A stretch of DNA of 64,000 bases. Origin: Euglena gracilis (taxonomy: Eukaryota; Euglenida; Euglenophyceae; Euglenales). How positions within the stretch are numbered: position 1 is the first letter of the stretch; every line of letters starts with the position of its first letter. Shown one piece after another: positions 12,157-23,207 of the stretch. The stretch spans positions 4,661,636-4,725,635 of the forward strand of contig CP154954.1 of assembly GCA_039621445.1 (NCBI GenBank). The letters run 5' to 3'. The notes below the pieces were generated by a model that did no database searches, was not told where the DNA came from, and worked only from the letters and a program-made list of their open reading frames with translations. Made by a program: the position numbers and the translations under genes.

Positions 12157-12471
12157 GAGGCTTGTGCTCAGTCGGGTGCCTACCCCACGGGGGGGGGTGC
12201 TAGGGACAGGCACCCCATAGCACCCGATCTGACCCCCCGGGGGGGGAGGGGGGTGGGTTTTGTGGGGTGCCTGCCCCTAGCAGGCACCCCCCTCCGACCC
12301 CGACGCCGAATGCGCCGGGGGCCAGGAAAAGGCCATTTTCAATGAAAAATTTCTGGGTCCCCCCGGATCCCCCCGGGGGTGTGCCTACTAGGGGCAGGCA
12401 CCCTACAGCACCCACCCACCCCCCTCCCCCCCCAGTAAGTCGGGGGGGGGGGGTCGGTAAGCACAAGCATG
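12157..12471. mobile_element. hAT-like small element with 8-bp TSD (315 bp)
   Basis: TTTTGGAC abuts both ends (12149-12156 and 12472-12479). The ends are GAGGCTTGTGCTCA and, reversed, CATGCTTGTGCTTA. Copy B at about 41000 shows one TTCTGGAC and no insert. Related sequence (GCTTGTGCTTAGTCGGGTGC) occurs at 14395 and 33645. Eight-bp duplications are typical of hAT elements. No coding capacity. Confidence 0.8.
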
Positions 12472-13108
12472 TTTTGGACCCCCCCCACGTCCTCACTGGG
12501 GGAAGCTCCCTTTCATCCGCTGCCACAGTTGGATGCCAGGGACCACCCCAAAGGTCCGTGCATCATTGCCTGAACCTGCTTTCTCCGGTGTCAACTTCCC
12601 ATGGTGCCTAACCTCATCCCAACGAAGGCGGGTATCTCCTAACCGGCCAGTGGAATTTCTTGAGAACCCCCCACCCTGGTCTGCTTGCAGCTCCAGCTGT
12701 AGAAAAAAGGTTTTCCCTCAACCGGTGTGGAGCGCCAGAAATTTTATTGACACCATCCAGAAACACCTTTTTTTTTTTGGTATTTCGGGTTTTTGGGGGG
12801 GGGGCAAATTGGCAAAACAAAAAGCATGTCCCACTGTTGCGACCATGTCCCAAACACAAAACAACATTGCAACCTGCTGGACCACTCTCTTGCAGGCAAT
12901 GGATTGTGCTTGGGCGTCTAATGCCACTAGTCGCTGCGAAAAGAGACAGGTTATTCGCTCTTAGCTGTGGTTGCTTTCGTTTGGCTTCCCACCCCATTCT
13001 TCCCCCTCTGCTCTCTCGCTTTCCCTCCTCCCCCTCGACGCACAGTGAGTTGTTTGCGACGGGAGGGCAGGGTCTGATCAACTTGCTACTTGCCACAGCC
13101 AGCACATA

Positions 13109-13336
13109 CAGGGGGGGGGGATGCAACTTGCATAATTTGCATTTTTTTCATAAAATATTTTGCCCTGGAAATTTTTTTTGATTTTAGGCAGCAAAGCTCT
13201 GTCATATTCCAGCTTTTTCTCATGGTTTTCATGCAAGTTGCATTTTTTGCATTTTTTTGCATTTTTTTTTGCATTTTTTTGCATTTTTTTTTTTGACTTG
13301 CATAATTTGAAGGGCCAAGTTGCATCCCCCCCCCTG
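13109..13336. mobile_element. Small TIR element with 7-bp TSD (228 bp)
   Basis: Ends are CAG-run-ATGCAACTTG and CAAGTTGCAT-run-CTG, and the match continues with CATAATTTG. GCACATA abuts both ends (13102-13108 and 13337-13343). Copy B at about 41605 shows the empty site AGCATATATATG. The interior is runs of GCATTTTTTT. Confidence 0.8.
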
Positions 13337-13559
13337 GCACATATATGCCAGATGCCTTTTTGATTTCCCCCCAGCTGTGTGCAAAAAGTCCCCGGGAAAG
13401 GAGAAGGGAGCAGAGGAGCGAGTTTGCACCCCTTGAAGGCCAAAGCTAACGTTTTCTTTTTTCTCTTTCACCACAGAGTGCAAACAAAGCCAGCAGAGAT
13501 GGCATTACCCCTTTTCAAGCCATGCCCTCCCCACACAACCTCCAACCGCTAAATATATG

Positions 13560-14640
13560 TGCTTCTCTTAACGTCCCTTGTGTTGTGCCTTGTTAAGTAT
13601 TCCCTTCCAGCAGATCCCAATGATCTCTTTACTTGCTGAATTAACTGCAAGCGGATTCTTCTATGAATGAGCAAAAATACCGCATTCCTTCACAATTGAA
13701 CACCACCTTAAATTTTTTATAACAGCATTGTTGTATTTTTTTTTATAGTGCACTCAAACCAGTTTTTTATTCCACTGGGACAGAAATCTTCAATTTCACT
13801 AGAGGGGCATTGAAGGTTTGCTTTTGTTTTGGCCCACAACGCCTAGATTAATCTGGAGTAGTGCGGAAAATACATGTCACGAAGCACTAATTTTTGCCAA
13901 TTCGGGCCATTTGGAGCTGAGTTAGTTCTAATAAGCAAGTTCCTCATATTTCCGGCCATTTTAGGCCTCTTTGGTGGTTTTCAGACATTTTCACCATCTT
14001 TGGATATTGCTGGCTATTTTGGGGGCCATTTCAGGTCATTTTAAGTCATTTTGAGCACGTCCGCCGTTTCTTGGGCTGCTTTTTTTGCATTTTTTTGCAA
14101 CCATTTCCCGTCATTTCTGCGGTTCTTTTGGTTCAGTTTTGGGTGCCGTCCAAACAAACCAATTTCAACTGGAAAAGGGCGGGGTGGGTGTGCTACAGCA
14201 CTAACCCCCCAAACCTGACCCCCCCCCGGGAAGGGGTCAAAAACGCCACCCCTGCCTGTCCACAGCACCACTGGTCTGTGCTAGGGCACTTTTGGCCGTG
14301 TGCCCTACCCCCTGGGGGGGGGAGGGGGGTCGGATCGGGAGTGCCTTGGAGTGCCTTCCCAGGCAGGCACCCCCCCCTCGGGGTGGGGTCCAGGCTTGTG
14401 CTTAGTCGGGTGCCTACCCCACGGGGGGGGGTGGGTGGGTGTTAGGGGCAGGCACCCCATAGCACCCAATCTGACCCCCGGGGGGGGGGGTAGGGTTTTG
14501 GGGGTGCCTGCCCCTAGCAGGCACCCCCCTCCGACCCCGACGCCGAAGGCGCTGGGGACCCGGAAAAGGCCATTTTCAATGAAATTTTTCTGGGTCCCCC
14601 CGGACCCCTATCCCCCCGGAACAGAATGATAAGTGGTCAA
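13560..14640. other. Shared A/B stretch with GCTTGTGCTTAG repeat
   Basis: 13480-14220 matches 42360-43150. 14395-14620 is a relative of the 12157-12471 element with CGACGCCGAAGGCGC inside. No gene was recognised. Confidence 0.5.
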
Positions 14641-14680
14641 CTGCATCAGGGGTGTTTCGTTGCAGATGCTGTGACTGTAG

Positions 14681-14962
14681 ATGAGCTCTAAGAAGAAGAT
14701 GCTGCTTTCAAATAATTCAAATGAAAACATCTTTTACATCCACTTCAGGAAAGAACAGCCACTTCCTAAACTGAATTTTTATACATTAAATGTGTCCAGA
14801 CAGTTCAGGAAAATGGTTTCACCCTCCCTGGGGCGACGGGGGTACCTTGTGCTATGGGGCAGGAAGTTTCAGTTGGAAGGACCCTCAGTGGAAATCCCCG
14901 TGGCCCACCCTGGGGCACTCAAGCAAAGCGCTGGCGACAAATTTGGGTATTTGGGTAAATGA
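14681..14962 (+). CDS. Conserved open frame of unknown function, inverted copy at 43329-43616
   Basis: Reads MSSKKKMLLSNNSNENIF and then RKEQPLPKL. The minus-strand frame at 43616-43329 begins MSSRKKMLLSKNSNEIIF and also contains RKEQPLPKL, so the N-terminal 40 codons are kept in both although the block is inverted between copies. After that the two diverge, with length differences at G runs. It may be a gene fragment or an internal exon. No family was recognised. Confidence 0.35.
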   Translation: MSSKKKMLLSNNSNENIFYIHFRKEQPLPKLNFYTLNVSRQFRKMVSPSLGRRGYLVLWGRKFQLEGPSVEIPVAHPGALKQSAGDKFGYLGK

Positions 14963-15149
14963 TGAATCACATCCCAAAAAGCTGAGCTTTAATTTTCTTG
15001 CCCCCCACCAACCAGTCCTCATAGGGTATCTCTGGCCAGGCTCCTTTTAAAGAAGGCTGCACCCTCCCTCCGGCGCCGAAGGTGCCGGGAGCCAGAAAAA
15101 ATGGCCTATTTTCAAAAGAGAGGTCGATAAAAAATTGTTTGTCCCCAGC

Positions 15150-15330
15150 CCAACATGACAAGTTTATGGGGTGGGCCCCATACTCGGCCTTACTTTGCGA
15201 ACCTTCCTAACAAGCCGGCAATGCCTAATTGTATGCTGTGCCGAAATGAGTGTGCGTCATTCAGGCACAAAAACAAGGCAAAAAAGTGCCCCCCCCCCCA
15301 CAGAAAACACCAACACCAAATTGCCTGGGC
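15150..15330 (+). pseudogene. Cys-containing gene fragment, second copy at 16885-17050
   Basis: The plus frame reads NKPAMPNCMLCRNECASFR then KNKAKKC. The copy at 16885-17050 keeps MPNCMLCRNECA but has an extra G upstream that breaks the frame. The CxxC...C spacing could be a small zinc-binding segment. The matching site near 48205 in copy B lacks the block. Confidence 0.35.
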
Positions 15331-15699
15331 ACAGGCCGAAATCCGACCCCGGGGGGGGGGGTAGTGCCTGCCTGGGCCTGCACTTATAGGCACTCCGAAC
15401 CCCCCTCCCCCCCGGGGTTGGTAAAAAACTGCCTGATGGAGTGTCCCTCAACCCTCTCGATTTGTGACGCTCCAACCACCCCTGGTGACTGAACACCAAA
15501 CCCTGGCCTCAGTCCTCCCCCTTCCCTTGGCCAGCCAAAAACAATGTGTTTCAGAAAAATAGACCGTACCATACGGCCCAACTGCTGTTGGACGACTTGT
15601 TTTCATGTGTGGGAAAAGCTCGGACAAGTTGCAGATTTGGTCGAGCGTACACTTATATTCTCATTGTGTCAGCAATGCTAGTTCTCTAAGGCCTGTTGG

Positions 15700-16010
15700 T
15701 GGATCTCTCCAGCAAAGGGTCTTATTTTTGAATTTTTGTGAACTCACCAAACCCTTATCGAACCCGCGTTTGGGCTGATTTTTGAGACAGCAAAAGCCTT
15801 AGGTCTTCGCCCAACACGGCATCAGAACAAGAACAGCGTTTTGGGCCAAGGTTTTTAGGGGTGCCGGAGGCGACCGTCGGCCGCGATGCCTTCGGCGGCG
15901 CGGTTCCCATCCCCAGGCTCCCCTAACAATTGGCCCAAACACAGTTTGTAATAGAAAAATTTTTTGAACCCGCCTATCGTCGTCTTGATCCCAGGGTGCC
16001 AAATTTTTTT
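15700..16010 (-). other. Three-copy conserved segment (also 20710-20930 and 44440-44740)
   Basis: The minus reading (PLKTLAQNAVL then GLVGSQKFKNKT) is open in the B and C copies and has an in-frame TAG in A. The plus reading NPYRTRVWADF is also tempting but is preceded by a conserved stop in all three copies. Coding strand is unresolved. Confidence 0.3.
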
Positions 16011-16139
16011 CAAGCAGACAATATAATATACCAGCGGCAGCAGCAGCAACAATGAGGAGTAGGACGACAACAACAACGACAGTATGATGATCATATAGCT
16101 ACCACATGTAGCCATCATGTAGCCACCACATTATTTGAT

Positions 16140-16185
16140 TAATAATGCTACTACTACTACTACTACTACTACTACTAATAATAAT
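16140..16185. repeat. CTA/TAA trinucleotide tract
   Basis: (CTA)n then (ATA)n. The same relative position holds (ATG)n in copy C and GACGAC in copy B, so the microsatellite has changed motif between copies. Confidence 0.85.
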
Positions 16186-16375
16186 ATTTGTCTGGATTTG
16201 GTTGATACTTGCAATGTTTCATTGTTGTAATTTTTTTTGTTCATTTCACATGGCATCACAAAAAAATTCAGTTTTATGCCTTTTTTTTGCAAATGAGCCC
16301 ATGATTTCTGACTGATCACAACCCCTCACAACCTTTAAAGAACCAGTTTGCTGGGCAACTGCTCTTTAATTATTT

Positions 16376-16570
16376 TCACCCTTCAAAGCCCTGCGAATAG
16401 CAGGATGTCTTTTCAGGCACCAGCTTTGATGTTCTGATTTGTCCACTCCTCAGAATATACCAAGGTGTAATCGTTGGACTTATATCCAAACCTTCCATCC
16501 ACGCCAAAAATTGGCGCTTTGGCCAGGCCATTGCATTGTGGAATGCCGAAGCAGTCTGGTCCCCAGCCAT
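16376..16570 (-). pseudogene. Gene fragment family (other copies 22617-22823 and 47482-47800)
   Basis: All three copies encode on the minus strand W-x-LRSGQIRKPKLVPE-type sequence followed by CYSQG or YAVRRAL, with MAWPKRQFLAW upstream in the A and B copies. Copy A stops after GFEG; B and C read on into QRAVDQQTGSLKVARDG. Conservation at the protein level suggests a former exon. No family was recognised. Confidence 0.35.
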
Positions 16571-17195
16571 GCAATCATGGCCTGACCCTCCCCTCCTGGG
16601 GGTAACTGACTGCTTTTCCCCCCCCCGGAGTGACTGACTGGTTTTTGACCCAAACCCCTTCCCCTCTGGGGGGCAAACACCCACCAAAAATGGCCTGTCG
16701 CCGAAGGCAGAGGGAATTTTTTTTTCAGCCATTGGCCTCGCATTTGTTGGCCAATTTCCCTTAGATTCCAGAATAACCAATCCTGGCGGGGGAGCGGGGG
16801 GGGGGAATGACTGACAGGTTTTTGAAAGAGTGGAAGTACCCCCTCCCTGGAGGTCGATAAAAAACTGTTTGTCCCCAGCCCAACATGACAAGTTTATGGG
16901 GGTGGGCCCCATACTCGGCCTTACGTTGCGAACCTTCCTGACAAGCCGGCAATGCCTAATTGTATGCTGTGCCGAAATGAGTGTGCGCCATTCAGGCACA
17001 AAAACAAGGCCAAGAAGTGCCCCCCCCCCACAGAAAACACCAACACCAAAAGTCTTCAAGAAGACCCGTTTTTTTTCAACACTTTCGAGTGCGGTGGGAA
17101 TTTGTTGGGTTTGTACCCCAAATTCAGGAAAATGAAGGGTGAAAAAAATTGATGCAAAATAGCCTTTTTGAGGCACTCTGTTGAGTTCCTGATGA

Positions 17196-17620
17196 GTGCG
17201 CAGTGCCCTGCTATGGGCTGTACTTGGGCCATCCATTTCAGGGACGGTCTCTGAAACCTGCCTGGTTTCAAGGGCCAGCCTGAAACCAGGTCGCAAAAAC
17301 CTGAAATCCGTGCACTTATTGGTGGGTTTTGGCTTGTCATGTGCAGTGTCCGCTCTGGTTATGAGAAGATGCAACGAAGGTGGCAAAAACGAGAATTCCC
17401 AGGCGTGTTCTGATGCCTGCTAAACATTAATTCAAAATGGTGCCATCTCAGCGCCTACTTTACGTGCTCCTTCCTGAGCATGTCTGCTGGACATGTCATT
17501 TGCCTTCCCGACGTCCGCTGCAACACCTGGACCATATTTGATGTGGTCGACTGGATTTTGCAACTGCCTACGGAGAGCTGCCTCCAGAAACACTGTCACC
17601 CCACATTTGTTCAACAGCGC
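17196..17620 (+). pseudogene. Gene fragment family with WTIFDVVDW motif, copy A (frameshifted)
   Basis: Copies at 17196-17620, 22848-23207 and 48375-48754 share HLLVGFGLSCAVSTLV, then SACSDAC-like and SSFLSMSAGHV, then RCNTWTIFDV-x-DWI-x-QLPTESC. Several differences between copies are synonymous in this frame (CCC/CCT, CTG/TTG, GAG/GAA). Copy A stops after SDAC and copy B loses one base after GHV; only copy C is open throughout. No family was recognised. Confidence 0.35.
17261..17290. repeat. Perfect 10-bp stem hairpin in copy A
   Basis: CCTGGTTTCA and TGAAACCAGG pair around a 10-base loop. Copy B has only the second arm in a diverged form. Confidence 0.65.
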
Positions 17621-17639
17621 TAAACGTTTGTTAACGGCG

Positions 17640-18460
17640 CAATTCCTGGGCGAAGCTATTTTCTGATGAATTTCTTTGGACCCAGGGTTTTTCACAATCA
17701 CAAAGCATTTTGCTTTGTTGTACAATTTTCTCCGTCCCAAACAGTGCCCAAACTGTTTGGGTTTGGTTTTCGGCCTCACTGTGATGGGTTTGGAGGTTAT
17801 ATATAATATACCTCTTGGTGTGGTTAGGGAAGCAGGAATCTGCTTCCTTTGCTTTGGGGGAAGTGGGGACTTGCTTCCCTGTGGAATCATGGACACGGCT
17901 AACAGTGCCCATGGCTTTTCTGTTTCGGTCCTCCAAAAATTCTATTAGTGAAATTTAGACTAGCTGCAGTCCAGCCGGGGTACTGCGAACGCTTGAGCAG
18001 AAGCCTGGGCTGGGCTGGACCCCGCTCCCCAACCTACCAACCAACACCTTTTTTCAGCCAGCAAATTTTCAACGTTGTGTGTGTGCGCGCAAAAAATTGA
18101 TATACCTGTCTCACTGCCAGCTTCAATTACGTTTTCAGTAACTGTGGGCATGACAGATGGTCGTCTGACCCCCCCCTTCCTGGGTCTTTAGAAATGGACC
18201 CGTCCAAAACTGCCTCCTATTTCTGCGCTCATTGACCTGTCCTCCTAGAGGCCTGTATCCCACCTCTGTCATCGCTGATGTGTCTGGGCACATGGGCACA
18301 GATAGCATTTGACGGTATAATATTTTAACAGCATACGGATTGATCTTTTATCACGGCTGTAATTGTGGCTTCTAAATGCAGCATTGGATGAGATGAGGCC
18401 AGAAGGAACGTCGGGTCCGGGTGTTCTTCCCCTTTGTCGCCGTTCGCCCACAGGTAGCCC
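17640..18460. other. Three-copy conserved stretch (23220-24010, 48770-49430)
   Basis: Conserved between copies at the DNA level (for example GGACCCAGGGTTTTTCACA). Short frames on both strands (for example ending KIDIPVSLPASITFSVTVA on plus) are shared between A and C, but none is clearly coding. Confidence 0.35.
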
Positions 18461-18466
18461 CGCCCC

Positions 18467-19042
18467 CAGGGTTTGATAAGAAAGAAAATAACGTAAAATG
18501 TGTAATGAAGCGGAATACCGCTTCATCGACAAACCACAGTCGTGATATTACACGACGAACAACTGATTCAAGTGCAGCTCTGTTAGATGTACATTTATGC
18601 TATGCCTGATAAAAAGGAGGAGAGACCACGTTGACCTTCGTCATTCACTCTGCCTGACACCGACGTTGGCTACCGTCGGTGTCGGTTACTCCGACGGGCT
18701 GCCGGGGCCGCAAGCGGCGGAAGCAGGCACCCGGCAGCCCTGTGGCTCCCCGCCTTGCACTGCCGGAGAGAGAATGGCTTTAGGCTGAGACTGAACATGG
18801 AACAAACCTATGAGGATCAATTTTTTCCTCTGGCGCTTTGCGAATTTTTTTTGCATTTTTGGCAAATTTTTGCCCAAAAAGTGCCCAAAATGGCACTTTT
18901 GGTCGTTTTGGGGGGTCAAAAATTTTCGGTCACCCTGACCGCGCCACTGTTTAGTTGGGGGGGGTGTCCCCCCCCACCCCCCCCCTCCTGGCCCGCAGGG
19001 TGGAGTCCGGACCCCCCCCACCTGTTCTTATATCAAACCCTG
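18467..19042. mobile_element. hAT-like element with CAGGGTTTGATA ends (576 bp)
   Basis: Begins CAGGGTTTGATAAGAA and ends TTATATCAAACCCTG. Flanks are CCCGCCCC and CCCCCCCC, one mismatch in 8 bp. Copy C at about 24010 shows the empty site. The end matches that of the 21619-21996 element, and the 3' half (TTTTTTCCTCTGGCGCTTTG to CCGCGCCACTG) is shared with it. Confidence 0.7.
18506..18525. repeat. Perfect hairpin in the 18.5-kb element
   Basis: TGAAGCGG and CCGCTTCA pair around an AATA loop. Confidence 0.75.
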
Positions 19043-19649
19043 CCCCCCCCCCTGCGCCGACGCAAGCGACGCTGGACCCGCCGCCGCGCAGCTGCCCTCC
19101 CTGCTTGTCCTCCTGCCACCCCGTTTGCTGTTTTCTGTCCCATCTCAGACTTCTCCAAGCCTCACTTGTGCCACTGTCCCCATGGGTGCGAAGTCCGACC
19201 ACAGCAGGGCCAAAGTGGAGATGGGAGGGGGCGACAACGTCTTTGTGTGTTTTTTTTGTTCCAGCGGGAATGAACTTCTAATTTCTTTTGGAAAATCAAT
19301 TGAGTGTCCAACCTGTCAACCTTGTCAGTTTGATGTTTGAAGTTGGCGACCCCGTGAGGCTATCGCTTTCCCTGTTTGCGACAGTTTGACAAATCTCCCA
19401 CTCGTCGACCTGCTAGTAAGAAGTTCGAACTAGCTGGAAATGAAGAAGGCTTTGAGCAGGTCTCAATGTGAGTGGGGTTCCCAGATTTGGGGTGAGGGGT
19501 CTGGAACCCTCAGCCCACCTTCCAAGAAGGGTTTAGGGGGCATCTTAGGGGAGGGGCTCTTTGGATTTGGTGTTCGGCCCAACGTGATGGGTTTGGAGTT
19601 TTTGTTTTTAATATTGGCGCAGTAGGGAAAGCAGGACTCTGCTTCCTTT

Positions 19650-20631
19650 GTTTGAATTTTTGTGACGTAATGTTGTTGCAGAGAAAGCGTCGAACAGTCC
19701 CTGGTCGTTGCACGTCATCAATTCATTACTCTCATCAGCCAAGCAGATGACGTGAAAACTACTGGCCGTGCGGGCCGGGGAACGGCTGTCTAAAACGTGC
19801 ACAAAGAAGGCAGGCAAAACGTTCGCCCATCACATGGCGTGTTCAAGTGAACATTGCACACAAATTTCATCACCACACATTGACGGTGCAAATCAACGGT
19901 TGGTGTGCGGAAGTGCGTTCGCCAGCCGTCACAGACGAGGAGATGGTGTCACACAACTGATGTGTGTTCGTACGAGATATAACGCCACACAAACAAGTGA
20001 ATGATTAAATGTTTGTCCGCGCATTTTCACCCACAAACAAACTGTGTTTGTGTGCACAAATGTGCGCACCAACACGCATACCACAAAACCTCCTAGGTTG
20101 TGGTAATCGTCAGTCTTCTTTAACATGATCATGTTGTTCGTGCCCATGCACAAACCATCCGCATAGAAGTTTCCCCAAGATGTTGCTGCGCATATTGCGC
20201 CCACAAACAAAGTTTGTTTGGGGGCGCTTCAGTGAGCAAGGACATGCCATTTTAACTTCAGCGTTTTGCGTTGTGTGCACGCAAATGCACCCACAAACAA
20301 AAATTTCGTGCACGATGCAAATGCGCGCACAAACACATCAATTGTGCGACGGCTGGCCATCACAGTATGTAGTATGTGATGTAATATCGCTCCGTGTGTC
20401 CTGACGGGTGGCTGTAGTACCGCAGCCAGTTCAGGCAGCACGTCAGCACCAGTACCAATTGTCGTAACAGCTGGTGTGTGCTTCCCCCCTGTTTGATATC
20501 CGAGAGCCCTCTTCGCGTCACTCGGCAAGCAACATGCACACCACACCACCTGGAGCTGATCCTCTCTAATAGGGCGTTGCAACAGTTCATAAATTGTTTT
20601 TCCGTGTATCAGGAAACAGGGTCCCAGGGAT
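19650..20631. other. Insert with GCGCA and ACAAACA motifs
   Basis: Absent from copies A and B at the matching point. GCGCAxxx...CACCCACAAACAAA motifs recur at 20017, 20197 and 20290, with GCGCACAAACACA at 20326. It ends in the solo transposon end at 20632-20704. Open frames are short and not recognised. Confidence 0.45.
20197..20227. repeat. 31-nt near-perfect palindrome
   Basis: GCGCCCACAAACAAA pairs with TTTGTTTGGGGGCGC around a single central G, one mismatch. Confidence 0.8.
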
Positions 20632-20704
20632 TTCGTAAAAAAATGTGAATTTGCGCAAATCGCCCATTCTAAAGAACCCTTCAGTGCGAATCCCGCCGCA
20701 TAAG
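20632..20704 (-). repeat. Solo end related to the 4.6-kb transposon
   Basis: On the minus strand: CTTATGCGGCGGG, then TTCGCACTGAAG, a spacer, then GCGATTTGCGCAAAT. Homology of copy C to copies A and B begins within about ten bases after this end, so the end marks the edge of an insertion. The partner end was not found. Confidence 0.55.
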
Positions 20705-21044
20705 TCCGGCAGAAGGTCTTATTTTTGAATTTTTGAGACCCCACCAAACCCTTATCGAACCCGTGTTTGGGCTGATTTCGCGACAGCAAAAGTCTTAGAT
20801 CTTTGCCCAAACACGGTATCCGACCAAGAACAGCATTTTGGGCCAAGGTCTTTAATGGGCCCGGGGGTACCAGCCACGACACCTTCGGTGCCGAGGTTCC
20901 CATCCCCAGGCTCCCCCTAACATCATTCTTTGAACCCACCAAACATCATTTTGATGATTTTGATTCCCAAAATACCCAAAAGTTTCAAACTTACAATACA
21001 ATACACCACCACCACCAGCAGCAGCAACCAGGGATTTTCACCGG

Positions 21045-21080
21045 TTCGTGCCACGAACAATCACGAACAATCACGAACCG
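21045..21080. repeat. ACGAACAATC tandem, inverted context repeat at 22199-22240
   Basis: CACGAACAATCACGAAC units occur at both places in the same orientation, about 1.15 kb apart, and bracket a stretch private to copy C. They may be remnants of the inserting sequence. Confidence 0.5.
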
Positions 21081-21618
21081 GATTTTTGTCACCCTTGCAG
21101 AAATGTTTTCTTCTGAGAAGGAAGGTGTTGTTCAATCAGCCAAGGAGAAAAGATCATGTCGTTCAGCCTCGCCGGCCTCGTCGATCCCAAGAATCGTCAA
21201 AAGATGGGGGAAACCAAATCCCAGCTTTAATTTTAGCTCATTTGCCCTTTAAGTCCATTTGAGCCACTTTTTTTTGGCTGGTTTTCTCCCATTTTGGGCA
21301 TTTTTTTTGCAACAATCTTGGGCATTTTTGGAATTTTTGGGGCCAATTCATGGTCATCGTGGACATTGAGGCTTCATTTTGGGCAGTTTTTGGCAGATTG
21401 TCAACCATTTTTTAATTTCAAATATTTTTTGTTAAATTAAAGAAGTGCTAGGCTTTTGATATCATTTCAGGTTCTGACCAGATTTTGCACTGTGACCATC
21501 ACAAGGCCTAAATCTCCCGTTGGCTTTGGAAAAGTAGGGTGTTCACCAACATGCGGATTGAACACAATGAACATTTGTGTTTTTCATCCAGTGTAAAAGA
21601 CGCAGACTCCGTCTTGAG

Positions 21619-21996
21619 CAGGGTTTGATATAAGGAGGGTGTACGGGGTTTAGGTGGGGGGTGTCCCCCACCCCCCACCCCCTCCTGGCCTGCAGGGTCC
21701 GGCCCCCCCCCCCCCCCACCTGCCAGGGGGGTCCAGACCGACCCTGGGAGGGTACCCGGGACCCCCCCCAAAAGGATCAATTTTTTCCTCCGGCGCTTTG
21801 CGCCGAAAATTTTTTGCATTTTTTTTGCAAATTTTTGCCCCAAAATGGCGCTTTTGGTCGTTTTGGGGGGTCAAAAATCGGTCACCCGGACCGCGCCACT
21901 GCTTAGGTGGGGGGGGTGGCCCCCCCCCCCCCCCCCTGGCCCACAGGGGGGGGGGGTCCGGACCACCCCCCCCACCTGTCCTTATATCGAACCCTG
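21619..21996. mobile_element. hAT-like element with perfect 8-bp TSD (378 bp)
   Basis: GTCTTGAG abuts both ends (21611-21618 and 21997-22004). The ends CAGGGTTTGATATAAGGA and TCCTTATATCGAACCCTG are inverted with one mismatch. Inside are several C/G runs and the GGCGCTTTGCGCC hairpin followed by AAAATTTTTT. No coding capacity. Confidence 0.85.
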
Positions 21997-22355
21997 GTCT
22001 TGAGTCCCTGCCTGCGCCTCTTAAAAAAACGGTGTCTTAAGACGCAGCTCTTGCTGCAGAAATCAATCGATGTGGATCTTTTTCCATTGTCCAGTGTAAG
22101 GCTTTTTTTGTAGCAAAAAATAAATGACAGAGTGCAATGAGTACATGAGGAAATACCTATTTGCCAACAAAAACAGAAAACTGGGCGGTTTTTTGAAAGC
22201 ACGAACACTCACGAACAATCACGAACAATCACGAACCGGTGGTACACCCTGCAGCAACAATGAGGAGGAGGAGGAGGAGGACCACGACAACAACAACAAC
22301 AACACCACCACTGACATCAATGTTAATAGCAATGACGACGACGATGGTGATTCCA

Positions 22356-22357
22356 GC

Positions 22358-22444
<87 letters not shown>

Positions 22445-22454
22445 CTGATGATGC

Positions 22455-22515
<61 letters not shown>
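22356..22515. repeat. (ATG)n trinucleotide array
   Basis: About 53 units with two CTG variants. It gives poly-Met and poly-Ser artefact frames. Confidence 0.95.
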
Positions 22516-22517
<2 letters not shown>

Positions 22518-22616
22518 GAATAATATTTGTTTGGATTTGGCTGATAATTGCAACGTTACATTACCTTGGTTGTGATTTTTTTAATTTCACATGGCATCTC
22601 ACAAGAAATTTCAGTT

Positions 22617-22823
22617 TTATGCTTTTTTTGGCAAATGCCCATGATTTTCTGACCCATCCCTTGCAACCTTCAAAGAACCAGTTTGCTGGTCAACTGCTCG
22701 TTGATCCTGTTCTCTGTTCAAAGCCCTGCGAACGGCATATGTCCGTTCAGGCACCAGCTTTGGTTTTCTGATTTGTCCGCTCCTCAGAATATACCAAGAA
22801 GTAACCGTTGGACGTTTTCCCAA
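22617..22823 (-). pseudogene. Gene fragment family, copy C
   Basis: Carries SWYILRSGQIRKPKLVPE and AVDQQTGSLKVARDG in one frame. It lacks the upstream MAWPKRQFLAW part found in the other two copies. Confidence 0.35.
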
Positions 22824-22847
22824 ACGTTCTGTCCCGTCCCCTGATAA

Positions 22848-23207
22848 GTGTACACTCCCTATTTATGCACCACAGCCATGCACTTATTGGTGGGTTTTGG
22901 CTTGTCATGTGCAGTGTCCACTCTGGTTATGATAAGAAGCAATGAAGATGAGCAAAAAAACGAGAATTCCCAGGCGTGTTCTGATGCCTGCCAAAAATGT
23001 GTCACAAAATTTAATTCAGTATGGTGCCATCTCAGCGCCTACTTTACATCTTCCTTCCTGAGCATGTCTGCTGGACATGTAATTTGCCTTCCTGACGTCC
23101 GCTGCAACACCTGGACCATATTTGATGTGGCCGACTGGATTTCGCAACTGCCTACGGAGAGCTGCCTCCAGAAACACTGTCACTCAACAGCGCTAATCTT
23201 TTGTTAA
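22848..23207 (+). CDS. Open member of the WTIFDV family, copy C
   Basis: 119 codons open from MYTPYLCTTAMHLLVGFG to HCHSTALIFC, covering the region that is frameshifted in the other two copies. It may be one exon of a gene. It has several Cys and a hydrophobic first third (GFGLSCAVSTLV). Function unknown. Confidence 0.35.
   Translation: MYTPYLCTTAMHLLVGFGLSCAVSTLVMIRSNEDEQKNENSQACSDACQKCVTKFNSVWCHLSAYFTSSFLSMSAGHVICLPDVRCNTWTIFDVADWISQLPTESCLQKHCHSTALIFC

Larger units (their letters stand above)
1850..19640 (+). repeat. Segmental copy A
   Basis: Many blocks match copy B in the same order and orientation, for example 1850/30515, 2640/32320, 3874/32876, 4440/33240, 6815/36140, 8290/37260, 10855/38055, 11750/40570, 12540/41045, 13480/42360 and 15480/44225. 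Offsets vary from about 27 to 31 kb because each copy has its own insertions. The distal part (15.5-19.6 kb) is also repeated in copy C. Confidence 0.9.

Noticed and set aside
15180-15300. PiggyBac-type Cys-rich tail
   Set aside because: Only one CxxC plus a later Cys; no neighbouring transposase sequence and no TTAA ends.
16376-17386. 336-codon minus frame
   Set aside because: Runs across C/G runs and repeat boundaries not shared by the paralogous copies; only its C-terminal fragment is conserved.
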